From NCBI RefSeq assembly GCF_026151205.1, contig NC_087074.1:18675240-18739239 (forward strand): DNA of 64,000 nucleotides, written 5' to 3'. Positions within the stretch are counted from its first letter, which is position 1; the number at the start of each line of letters is the position of its first letter. This document shows, piece by piece, positions 44,221 to 57,000 of the stretch. The notes beneath the pieces are model-generated. The model ran no database searches. It saw only the letters and a list, made by a program, of their open reading frames with translations, and was not told where the DNA came from. The position numbers and the translations under genes are program-made. The stretch comes from Bolinopsis microptera. Taxonomy: Eukaryota; Ctenophora; Tentaculata; Lobata; Bolinopsidae.

Positions 44221-45512
44221 ACGACACGAATGTGTACGGTACTAGCTAAAATATCTGCCAGTTTCATTCAGTACAAGTAGATTTTAAATAGAAATTTTAA
44301 TGGCGTACAGCAAAGCTCTAACCCATGAACCGAAATAAAATGTAGCTGGTTAACGAACTAAAGAGGGGTCCATTGAACTCAAACCATAGCAACAGCGCAC
44401 CCATTACCCGTTATACTTCCGTGTTATCTCATCTAAAATAAACACCCCACACACAAAATAAATGCAATTGCCTTTGAGGGCAAGTGCAACATTTAAAGTT
44501 ACACAAACTCTTATTACAATTCTAAGACTGATTCCAAGTTTACATATTATTTAAAACGCCAATAACTAATTGCACCACACAAATTGATATTCTGAGTTAT
44601 TTGTCTAACCTGTTGAAAATGAACTGCACCATGTTGAACTGGTACTTCAATTATGTGTAAAACCATACTCGTGCTTGTGTACACCGCAATTGCCTGCTCC
44701 TGTAACATACATTTCTTGTCAGAGAATTCGTGTCCTAGTTTTTGTTGTCAAACACTTACCGTCCAAGTTAAGCTAGGGGGCACTCATGGGTATATTCCTT
44801 TGGTTCCAGTTGGGGTAAACTTAAAGCAAAGTTCATCATTTGGAATTCCACTGAGTTGATAATCGCCACCACATAGTACAGCAAACTGAATATTACTAAT
44901 CTCCGCAGTTCAACCGAGACATACTATAACTAAAAAATTATGTTAATATTCTGTTCCTGACTGGACGATAAGCACCACAGTCAGTTGGGGGACAGACCAA
45001 CACACTATCAAGATTGTTTGACTATCGTAAACAACCCCAACAGTTTGCATTGTACATGGGCAGTGGGCACGGTTACATTATAACGATCACGGATCACACA
45101 ATTTCTAGTTCTGCATGATGTAATTATGGCGTGTGTACCTCGGTGCAGATAGGAGCACCTTGAAATTGCCAAGCTGTGGTAGAGATAACAATGTCAACAC
45201 AGTGTAAAATACAGATAAGGAAAGTAAACATACGATAATATACCTCTGCTCACAGTCACACTTCCTGTTCGTGATTGGACGGATCAGCGTCACGCGACAG
45301 AACACTTCTATTACAATTGGTCGGGAACACGGAGTGCAAGGCCATGCCCATTGCCCGTACGTTCAAAATAAATATAAATATAATTGAGTTGATAGTACGA
45401 TTGTTCTATCATGGTGTTGGTTACCTACCTTTGTTGTGTTTCTTTTGACTTAGCTATCGTGCTCTGCTCTGAAAATTGTGATAGAACCTGTTCGAGTTGT
45501 TAACGAGACAAT
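44221..45512. other. Intergenic, no gene seen
   Basis: Upstream flank of the zinc-finger gene. A possible exon on the minus strand (about 44010-43975, with a GTGAGT donor) cannot be joined in frame to the first traced exon and is not annotated. Confidence 0.35.
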
Positions 45513-45520
45513 CTCCTTGT

Positions 45521-45831
45521 CAGTGGCGTAGCCGTAACGTTGCCTGTTGGCGCCCCCCCCCCCCCCCCCCGCCGAAAAAGCACCCCCCTCCCCTATTGGT
45601 GCCCCTCCCTAAAATTGAACAAATTAGGTGATTTTAGAGGATACGCCGGTAAAATTTCTAAAAAAGTGAGTGTCTAGAGCAAAACGCGCAGTTTTGCTAG
45701 TAGTAGTACTTAAGTTAAGTTTTCGAAATTGTCCCACATTCAGCAACGATTTGGCGCCCCCCTTAGAAGGCGCCCCCCCTCCCCCCCCCCCCCGCTATGC
45801 GGGGTCAGTGGGGCCCTTCGTTACGCCACTG
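45521..45831. mobile_element. hAT-type MITE, 311 bp, perfect 8-bp target duplication
   Basis: Begins CAGTGGCGTAGCCGTAACG and ends CGTTACGCCACTG. CTCCTTGT flanks both sides (45513-45520 and 45832-45839). The 8-bp duplication and CAGTGGCG-type ends are characteristic of hAT non-autonomous elements. Two long poly-C runs lie inside. Confidence 0.92.
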
Positions 45832-45881
45832 CTCCTTGTTCTTTCGTTGCAGAATCAACATGTTCTTTGTTTGAGACACAC

Positions 45882-46483
45882 AACAATTTTGAGGAATAAG
45901 GAAGCGTTATTGGGCTGTAAAACCATCTCAAATCGATTTCTTGTGCAACGTTGTACAACTACAGGTGAGGAATAGTCACCAAAATGAGTTGCTTACCTGC
46001 TGTGTTTTGTCGTACTCTGCTCTTTGCTCAAGTTCGATCAGTTAAGGTAAGGATTGCCTTGATCTTTCGGTTTCAGTCCTAGGTCAAGAGCTGTATAACC
46101 GAAGGATCAAAATATATGTTGCTTGTTGCTCGCATTCTAAACTATAAAACATCAATTTTGAGGGATAAGGAAGTGTTTATAGGTTCTGAATCCTAGCTGA
46201 ATCGATTTTTCGTGCAATTTTAGGCTAGAAACGGTCCTCAAAATAAGTTAATAAGAAGGTCGATTTCTCGGTTATTTTTGAGCTTTCGTTCAGAAAATAA
46301 TTCGGGGCCCTCAAAGGGGGGTAACAAGAAGGCGTTACAAGCGTCTCTTCAGCCTGCTGAACATGTACTCGACCGAAAATGTAAACAAACAATTATCACC
46401 TCCTCAGCCTGCTGAACATGTACTCGACCTAAAATGTAAACAAACAATTATCACCTCCCCGCCAGTATCCACATCTATATAAC
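45882..46483 (-). repeat. ~510-bp dispersed repeat, inverted copy
   Basis: Reverse complement of the 41.1 kb copy, from CACCAAAATGAGTTGCTTAC near 45978 to the end CCCCGCCAGTATCCACATCT at 46483. Just outside the match, 45882-45945 resembles 46150-46220 (TTTGAGGAATAAGGAAG against TTTGAGGGATAAGGAAG), so this copy has a ~270-bp internal duplication. Confidence 0.8.
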
Positions 46484-47654
46484 TATAAGATCAACTTCCT
46501 CACTGCGACAATAAGAGAGCTTAATGGACACTCTGTTCTACATGAGTATAATCCAGAGATTTCTGTATTATAATACTCAGCTATGAATATTATGATGATG
46601 GGACAAAATTTGCAGTGTTCCCGTTCATTGCGACAAGGTTCTCTTTTCCTTATCCTGATAAGGGCCCGATCCGGATATTACATACTCTATGCTACAGACC
46701 TCTGCTATCAAATGAAAATCCTGCTCGATTATTAACATTGCAGTCCTGCTGTTAAAGTGTAACTACTAGTTCTATTGTAAAACAAGCACATCTGCTCATG
46801 TTATCTGCTTGTTTAAAGCAATCCTGGCTGTAATTCTATCAGATAAATTAGTCATGGTTTAACAAATTGTACACAGAATGTATATGGGAAAATATCATTA
46901 AATTATCTTTATTTTTACAAGTTCAACTTAAAGACAATCTTTTGGTAATCAATCAGTCAACAAAAAGATTCACCACAAGATTGAAAATCCAAAATGCTCC
47001 ATATAAGGGGACGCACGCTCAACAATTAATTCATGAGTTCATGTTGCTAGTATGCCAATAAAAATAATAACATGATCGCTATTCCGCTAATTAACGTGTA
47101 AAAAGTGAAGATTGAACGAAAATTAACGTACATGGTACAAGTCGTACATGTGCGCTGATTGAAGGGGGGTAACTATAAGAAACTAAAATCAGCAATTCTA
47201 ACCATTCCCACTAACAAAATATAATTCCACAAAAATATGAGACACTTTGGGGAGAAAGGAGGCAGTAATTAAGAATTAGCGGTGATTAGTTACTAACTAG
47301 ACTAGCTACTACAACTTTAAGTCAGTGTGCTAAGTTAGTTAACAGACCTAATTGCATCTAGTAGTCTGCAGTATTACATCTATCGCATTTCATTTTTCAT
47401 ATTAAAACCAGCGATAAAAAGCTGAAATCTCCGCCATCTTGTCACGTGGCTGATCACGTGACACATTACGTCACGTGACACATTACGTCACGTGACACAT
47501 TACGTCACGATGTGCGTTACAAAGCTCCTCACTATTAAATACCTGGACTAAAACCAAAGATTCACACTTAACATCCAATTTATTCACACAGGATGCTTGT
47601 TATTTCTTAGAATCCCCGCCCCTTATTATTTTATTATAGATAACTCTGACGGTG
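46484..47654. other. Intergenic, with a 19-bp E-box repeat
   Basis: No gene seen. At 47440-47510, three copies of GTCACGTGACACATTAC, each with a CACGTG E-box, form a short tandem cluster. This could be a regulatory element. Confidence 0.4.
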
Positions 47655-47843
47655 TTACATACGGTGGTTTCTGTAACCGTAAGTAATGGTGGGGAGAATA
47701 TCGTAACCAGAAGAACTCTTTAAATAAGCACGTGCTGTAAACTGTCTACAGATCTGGTCATTTCGCTCCACCTTTTTGAGCACGGTATCCCTTACTGGAT
47801 TTCTTGAGAAAATGTATATCCCCGCGTCTATAAACGCAAACAT
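47655..47843 (-). CDS. Hypothetical 62-residue protein
   Basis: ATG at 47841-47843, TAA at 47655-47657. It begins with a short hydrophobic stretch (MFAFIDAGIYIFS) followed by a basic/polar tail (RNPVRDTVLKKVERND). The minus strand has an acceptor-like TTTTTAG eight bases before the ATG, so it may be the coding exon of a gene with a 5' UTR intron, or a chance ORF. The family is not recognised. It lies downstream of the MIB gene on the same strand. Confidence 0.3.
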   Translation of the reverse strand: MFAFIDAGIYIFSRNPVRDTVLKKVERNDQICRQFTARAYLKSSSGYDILPTITYGYRNHRM

Positions 47844-48062
47844 GGTGAGCACTAAAAATTAGAAATTTAATCCTCAAATCAGTCTTTCATTGCACACAAA
47901 ATTAAATAGAAAACAGCTAATAAACTTGATGAGCTCTGAGTCTTGGTGTCATCACGTAAGATGCTGGTCAGATGGAGAAAGTTCGTGGTTATCATGATCA
48001 GTAACCATTGGTTACTACGGTGAGTAACCATTGGTTACTATGGCTACACGTTGTTATGGCCA

Positions 48063-51000
48063 CTAATATAGTCTGATGGTGTGTGTTATCTTGACTCTGC
48101 ACATGGGGCAATCTCTCAGTTGAGGAGCGCACTTGTCGCACACTCTGTGTCCACACATGAAGGCCACATTCTTTGGATTCTCCAGGCAGATACCACAGTT
48201 CTGTTCCTCCCCGGCTGATACGTTCAGCTCCCCTCCTGGAGGCTCTGACTCTGATGTACTGGTTTTACCTGGGGTTAAGGAGGGTTACCATGGTTACTTT
48301 ACCTTATATGGTTATCTTATTGCACAAGAGAGTGGTACGATACTTAAACCATGTTGGTACACAGTGAGCAAAATGTAGTACTGTTAGTGTTTAGCAGATG
48401 ATAAACATAGATAAATGCTTAGCTTAAGGAATAGTAATCGAATAAATCTTCAGAATGGATTTCATTAAAAGCTAACAGATATTGCTGTGAGGAGGTTCGA
48501 CATTCCCTCATGAACAATGCTTTTTAAAATCACATGCAAAGAAACACACTGGTGACACGTGTTATATGAAGTGTATACACGTGTTGTTATATGAGGTTGT
48601 AGCAGGATGCTTACACGTAGTATTATAGACACTGGTAACTGTATTGAAGTTATATCAAAGAGAATGTGTTTAGGATAGTAACTATAGTAACTTTAGTAAC
48701 TTGGATAGTCACTATAGTAACGGCACTGTAGTTACTTTACTGTTAGATATTATAGTTTTTGTATCTAGATGAAATCTCGTTAAAGTTTTAGTAACTAGAT
48801 AATATCTAGTTATAGTAACCATAGTAACTGGATAATATCGAGTTTTTGTAACTATAGTACACTCCGTTTATTTTATAAAGATGCCCTTCATAATATAAAG
48901 ACGAAGCCTTCAAATGAAATAAAATAAAAGTCGGCAACGCTTCAAAATCGAAAAATTTAAGACGCCACAACAGGTCTCAAAATAGATCGGATGTAATAAA
49001 GCAGATTTCATGTTCTCATTATGACAATTGTTGGTAAAATTGATTAGAGTTGTCTTAACTGACTTTCTTACACTTATTATGCTCATTTATATTGATTACT
49101 GAAGTTTGTAATGTAAGCGTAGGATTCTTGCACTTTGAAAATTAAAGACGGGGTTGCGATGAATTAAAAGATGGTGAAGCCTTTAAAATGGTCAAAATTA
49201 AAGACGCTGAAGCCTTCGACGTAATTAACCATCTTTATAAAAAAACGGAGTGTAACTAGATAATATCTAGTTATAGTAACCATAGTAACTAGATAATATC
49301 TAGTTATAGTAACCATAGTGACTAGAAAATATCTGGTTATAGTAACTAGATAATATCTAGTTATAGTAACCATAGTTAACTAGATAATATCTAGTTATAG
49401 TAACTAGATAATATCTGGATACGCACACTCACACGAAACTCACCCATCCTGCCACGTCTCACTCCTTACAAAAGTCAAAGTTAGAACACTGCGTTGTAAC
49501 GCACAGTGTATATACATACATCACGTAACTTATGGCTTCTCATTACTGATCATAACTTCAATACAGTTCAAATCAGCACCAATTCGATGGACGCCAGCCC
49601 TAGATAAGGTAGTGGTGGTCTGTACACTTACATTTCTTGAGACCTGTCTTTTTCGATATTACAGCCTTGCATGCGATGCATTTTTTCGTTCTCCTAGCAC
49701 ATGCTGAGGAATGTTAATGTTACTGTAAGGTATAATGTAAACTGGTGAAGGTAGCAATTAGTTATTTCTACAGCTGCGCGCTTAGGAAAGAGCGTGGTTA
49801 TACTGGCTACTTACGTTATGGTCACTTTTCATAAAGAGAATGGTGCAAATGTTGGAATTATATGCTTTTCTGTGCGCCGCGCGGAGATATTAGCAGACAG
49901 AATAAGGTTCCTTGTGATGCAAGCATTGCAGCAAGATATTCACGGAATTAAATGAACCTAATTTAAGATGCAGAGCAAAGAAAACAATACCTGAGCACGA
50001 GACTTTGTGGCCGCATGGTTGGAATACCACTTCTGCTGTATCATTAGAGCATATCATACATACCTGAATTAACAAAGATTACACTTTACTGTGTAAATTT
50101 ACAGTTTGCACTGATATCTTATGTGACGCAATATCAATAGTGTCCTATTTCCAGACATATTTGTAACACTGGATTTAAAAATTCGATTATAGATCATAGG
50201 AATGGAGACCCAACATACCTGCGGGTCGTTATCAATGATTTTCCTGCTCTCAACGATTTGTTTACATTCCAGACATTTCTTGATCCGCTCGCCACACTTC
50301 GCGCACATAATGACATGTCCACAAGGCCCAAACTCCAAGTTAGCTTTAGCTTCTTCACACAGTGTACAAAGAGTGTCGGGAGTGGGCACTCCTGCGGCTT
50401 GTTCGCATTCCTCCATCCTGCAAACAGAGAGGGCCAAGGGTTACCATGACATCATCGCTATGTTATCTCTCATTTCGTTGGTATTTTGTTATAAACACAC
50501 ATCACTCTGATATGATTAAAATATTACAAAATTGTGAAAGTAAGAACAAATCTGAAGAATATCACACCTTTCTCGGAACTTTCGAGAATAGTCCTGGAGG
50601 ATCGTTCTGAGTTTGGGGTCTGCACAGAGATCTAGGGGTGTTTTGTTCTTGTTGTTGGCGATGATGAGGGAAGCTCCCGCCTGCGCGAGGAAACAAGCTA
50701 TAGCCTCCCCAGTGTTACCGTCACTACTTTCCATTCCCAGATGAGTGCGAATCTGAGATGTTGTTTGATGATTACATTATTGGTTAGATTAATCAATTAG
50801 TTAAGCTTTTTAAATCGTTTATTATAAAAATAATTTAGTTTTATTATGTTACTTATGTATGATTGTGAATATAAGTTAAACATCATCACTATTCTCCACT
50901 ATAGATATAAAGCAGATCCTAAACAAAGCGATGTAATCATGTGTAATCCTATCATGTTAAACGAGATAACAGATTGGGCAGCACTTGAAAAATAAGACAA

Positions 51001-54000
51001 TTTAATTAATCAACTATTTTCTTAACTAAGACTCTTGTAACTAATTAGCACTGTAAGAACTAATTAGAACTAACTAATTATCACTGTAAGAACTAATTAG
51101 AACTAACTAATTAGCACTGTAAGAAGAGTGTAGTTACCCGTGTCATGGTGTCTGAAGCGCTACTGTCAGTGCTAACACTCTGTCGCACCAGTGCGAGATG
51201 TAGCGCTGTGTCGCCCTCCTCGTCCCGCGCGTCCACCTGAACAGTGTGTTATTACCGTGTGTCACACTGTTACACTGTGTTACTCAGTTACTGTCACACT
51301 GTTACACTGTTATTACTGTGTTACACTGTTATTACTGTGTTACACTGTTATTACTGTGTTACACTGTGTTACTGTGTTACACTGTGTTACTGTGTTACAC
51401 TGTTATTATTGTGTTACTCAGTGACTGTTACATTGTGTTACACTGTGTTACTCAGTTACTCAGTTACTGTTACACTGTTACACTGTTACACAGTAATAAC
51501 TGTGTTACACTGTTAGTGTCCGTGCATGTGTGTTTTATATACATTTGAAGCATTAAGCACGTGTACACAGTACATATCATTAATGTATGAGATTAATACA
51601 ATAATACGACTTAACAATATAATAGTACGTTATGTAATATATATTATATAATGTTCTCAATACATCTCAGTGATGTATTTTCACGACATCTTGACCAGCC
51701 AGCTGTTAACACACTGGTTACAGTTCTAGGAATCACGTACGCAGCTACATATAGACCAGAAGTGACGAAAATAAATATATATCCAGTAGGCAATAGTAGC
51801 TGAGTACTTACACAATCAGAGCATAGTATTATCGAAACTTGACACAAACTAACTAATCAGAGCACAGTATTCTCGAAACGTACCTCACAGCTGAACTCGA
51901 CCAGCAGCTCCACAATAGCGGTGTGTCCCTGGCTGACAGCCAATATAAGCGGAGTTTGGAGTCTGCCATTTCTGATGTTTATATCACAGCTACCCTGAAA
52001 AAAGAGAGGCATAAGTGTGAGACTCAGTGTAAATACACGAGGAGTTCTATAATGGAGTATTATAACTGGTGATGACACACGTTTAATGTACAGTTCAGTG
52101 TGTACTGTGTACTGTGTACTGTGTATTTACTGTGTATTTACTGTGTACTGTGTATTTACTGTGTATTTACATTTAACTGTAGTCTGAGTTGCTGGATTGT
52201 CACAGGGCCGGCTTTTGCTTGTCGAAAGCAAAACACTCGGACAACATTACACAACATTACACTCTAACATTACACAAGGTTTGTTTGCAGAAACTAACTT
52301 ACTGCTGAATGTACTTGGTGAGTATTACTCAGTAAGTACTTTCACACGCATTAAATCACGGTAGTGTCACTAAGTCACGGTAGTGTCACTAAGGCGTGTT
52401 TATATAAATATACTAGTGTTATATTTATATACAGTGTTTATATCATGGTGTTGCGTATTCCTAGTTAGTTGTACAGTATGCTGATGACATTCTCTCTAAT
52501 TAGTACGTGACCGGCTCTCTAATAATAGCATATAATATATAATATAATATGTCTATGGATATATAATATATATATATAAGTATATATATATAAGTATATA
52601 TATCATATAAGTATATATTATATTGTAATGTGGTATTCTCCTTATCATGAACTATAGTCATAGTGAGGATACCAATAGTATGAGTTCCACTGTGGAAACT
52701 CTTTACAAACTTGCTAGTTGCGTATTCTTCAGATTTAAGGTTATTTAAATTTTAAATATAGGTCAATTGTTAACTTTTAAAAATACATGAGTGTTACACA
52801 AATAGTATTCATCAGGGGTCGACCGGGATCGGAATTTTGTCCCGGCCGGGACCGGGATGAAACTGAAATCCCGGCCGGGACCGGGATCAGCTTAATCCCG
52901 ACCGGGACCGGGACCGGGATTTTCACGATATTTCTATGTTGAAATGGAACATTTTAAGCAACCTTCAGCTTCGTATAAAGGGTCCATTGACCAATGTAAT
53001 AAGTACTAACTACAAGTATATTTTCATTATTATATCTTCGGATGAAGATGAGCTTGAAATCTAATCAATCCTTCGAGTTCCGATTTTTATCTCGATTAGT
53101 TCGATTCTTAACAGTCGTTTCATTTGTCTAAGTCAAAGTAATAAAATATGAATTTGAAGCTAAATTGGATTAAAAAGATCGAAATTCTGTTTTTTAAATC
53201 CCGGCTAATATCCCGGCCAAAACGGTAATCCCGGCCGGGACCGGGACAAAAATGCCAAATCCCGGCCGGTATCCCGGTCGAGCTCTGGTATTGATATCGT
53301 AATATAATCCCTTAGCAAAGTGTAGAGTGTGTATTGTGTAGTGAAACTTTAGTTTTACATGACGTTAGTGTATTCTAAATAGGGCAAAAGCCAGAACTAT
53401 AGATTGACGTTTCACAAAACTAAATGTACGACATTGACAGCTAAGGGCTTCGCTGCACAATGGCACTATATAAGTATATACACTAGTATTCTGAGTAGAC
53501 ATTTACAATATAATAGCATTGTACTAGCATGGGAAGTGTTTTGAGTTCACAATTTCTGATATTCTGTATATAATGCGACCAAGTCACCAAGGGAAACTAC
53601 TCTTTTTCAGGTAAAGGAATCTGTTTAACGTTCCAATGTAACAACATATTCATGCTCTCAAATTATTTGTTATAATATAGACTTAGTGTTGGAAATATTA
53701 AAAGTATTTAAATGATGTAGTGACATTGAAACGTTGAACAGTTTCCTTTACCTGAAAAATAGCACTATCCCTTGGTTGCATGTACGGAATTATCAGAAAT
53801 ATAGAACTCTAAACATCACAACAATGTGACTCATAATAATGTTTCCTATCCGGATATTACAGCATGGTAAGTACTAGTATTCTCATAAAAGATGTTACCT
53901 CTTTGATCATGATCTCAGCGACACACTTGTGATTGTTGAGAGCTGCTAGGTGTAGAGCCGAGAAACCGTCCTCCTTCTTTATATCCACCAAACCTTCATG

Positions 54001-57000
54001 TTGTACGAGCAGCTGAACCGCCCTGAGATTAGTCAGTAATTAGTCAGTAATTAATCAGTAATTAATCAGTAATTAATCAGTAATTAGTCAGTAATTAGTC
54101 AGTAATTAGTCAGTAATTAGTCAGTAATTAGTCAGTAATTAGTCAGTAATTAGTCAGTAATTAGTCAGATATTAGTAAGTACTAAGTTAGCATCACCTCC
54201 CTACCACTAGCAGTGCAATTTTATATTTTTAATAATCATAGTTATTGGAGTGTGCTATCTGGAAACATGTCCTGTGTAGTGATTTTTTGGCTTTGCAGAT
54301 AAAAAATTACTTTTTTAACCATAACTTTAAAAGGAAGCATTTTAGCGTGTTTTGTTGTTCATAACTCATATTATATAAATGTGCTAGTTGCGGTTATTTT
54401 GCACCCTTCTAAAAGTCTCTAGCACATTCCTATCGAAATTTTAGGAAAATCTGTAAATATGAAAAACGAAAAATGTGCCTAAATTTGTTGTTTGGCTTTG
54501 AGGTCCAAAAGATCAACTTTCCAGTTGAATAAACGCATTTTTGAGAGCATCCAAAAATGCGCCAGGATTCAGAGAACAATTTCATGTCAAGCATCAAAAC
54601 AATCCGATGTTCCCTGACTGACTGTTTGGTCAAAATAAGCCTGAAAAGGACAATTTCAGCTTTTTGACTTTTGGGGGGGGGGTCCAACCCGATCAATTCC
54701 GATCATTCCGATCCCGATTTTGGCCTCATCAACCCTCATATCGGAAAAATCGGGAAAATTTAAATCTTCCCTCTAAGGTTTCTAGGCGATATAGGTAGCT
54801 ATTTCTGTACTTAAATATGACAAGAAATCGATTGGTGGTGGTCCCAGAACCCCAAAACGGTATCTTGTTCCAAACAAGAATCGTTTCGTCCGAAAAACAA
54901 CACAATGTCGTAGTTCGTACCAACTCTTGTTTGACAGAAACATCCACCCCGGTCCACAATTGAAAGAGGTACGGTTGGTAATAACAATCGTAACAAATAG
55001 CGAACGCTTTAGTAACTTTTGATATCAATTGTCTCCACAATTTGTAACAGGCTATCTGCAGAAATGGGTAGCACGGTTAATGACTATGGTCCTTTCTCAA
55101 ACTTCCAATCCTCAGTTAGATACAAAGAATAGTCTACACAATTTTCAATAACATTAAAAGGGATGAAAATCACTTTATTTATCAAAATCTTTATTTATCA
55201 TGTAACAACTTTTCCATAGTACTGGAGAGTAAAACTCTGTTAAACAAAAAAATTCTCGGGCACATTTTGAGTCAGTAACAGTAACATGTCAATATGTTAC
55301 AGACTCAAATGCGTTTAAAAACATTTTAGTAACAATAAATTGTGTAAACTGATGAGGAGGAGGAGGAGGACTGAGGAGAAGGAGGACTGAGGAGGACAGA
55401 GGAGGAATACTGAAGAGGACCAGGACGAGCACTAGGAGGATGAGGACGAGGACTAGGAGGATGAGGACGAGGACTAAGGACGATGAGGACGAGGACTAAG
55501 GACGAGGAGGAGGACGACTGAGGAGGAGGACTGATTAGGAGGAGGACTGATTAGAAGGAGAAGGAAGAGAAGAAGGAGGAGGAGGATGAGGAAGAGAAAT
55601 GAGGAGGAGGAGGAAAAGGAGGAAGACTGAGGAGAAAGAGGAGGACCGAGGAGGCCTGAGGAGGAGGAGGACTGAAGAGGAGAGGGAGGACTGAGGAAGA
55701 GGAGCAGGATTGGTGTGGAGGAAGACGAGAAGGAGGAGGACGAGAGCGAGGACGAGGAGGAAGACTGAGGAGGAGGACTGTTAAAAAGGAGAAGGACGAG
55801 GACTGAGGAGGAGGACTGAGGATGAGGAGAAGGAGGACTGGGGGAGGACTAAGGACGAGGAGGACTGAGGAGGAGGACTGAGGATGAGGAGGAGGAGAAG
55901 GAGGACTAGGGAGGACTGAGGAAGAGGAGGACTTAGGGAGGACTGAGGAGGAGGAGGACTGAGGAGGATGATGAGGAGGAGGACTGAGGATGAGGAGGAG
56001 GAGAAGGAGGACTGGGGGAGGACTGATGAGGAGGAGGACTGGGGGAGGACTGAGGAGCAGGAGGATGACTTAGGAGTAGGAGGAGAAGGAGGAGAAGGAG
56101 GAAAAGGATGAGAGGGAGGAGGAGGACTGAGGAGGAGGAGGAGGACTTAGGAGTAGGAGGAGAAGAAGGAGAAGGAGGACTGGCGAGGAGGAGGACTGAC
56201 GAGGAGGAGAAGGACTGCGGAGGAGGAGGAGGACTGAGGAGAAGGAGGAGGAGGAGGACTGACGAGTAGGAGGAAGAGGAGGACTGAGGAGGAACAAGAT
56301 GACGACTGAAGAGGATGAGGAGGATGAGAAGGAGGACTGGGGGAGGACTGAGGAAGAGGAGGACTTGGGGAGGAGGATGAGGACGATGAGACTGATGAGG
56401 ACTGAGGAGGAAGACTGAGGAGGATGAGGACGAGGACTAAGGACGAGGACTAGGAGGATGAGGACAAGGGCTAATGAAGAGGAGGAGGACGACTGAGGAG
56501 GAGGACTGATTAGGAGGAGAAGGAAGAGGAGAAGGAGGAGGATGAGGAGGAGGACTGAGGAGGAGGAGGAGGATGAGGAGGATGAGGACTGAGGAGGAAT
56601 ACTGAAGAGGACGAGGACTAAGGACGAGGAGGAGGCGGAGGACGACTGAGGAGGAGGAATGATTAGGAGGAGAAGAAAGAGGAGAAGGAGGAGGAGGAGT
56701 AGGAGGAGGAGGACTAAGGACGAGGATGAGGACGAGGACGATTATGAGGAGGACAGAGGATGAGGACTGATGAGGAGGAGAAGGAGGATGAGGAGGAGAA
56801 AGAGGAGGAGGACTGGGGGAGGACTCAGGAGGAAGAGGATGATGACTGAGGAGGAGGATGAGGACTGAGGAGGAGGACTCAGGAGGTGGACTCAGGAGGT
56901 GGAGGAGGATGAGAAGGACTAAGGAGAACTGATGGGGAGGAGAAGGAGGATCAGGAGGAGAAATGAGGATGAGGAGGAGGAGAAGGAGAAGGAGAAGGAG

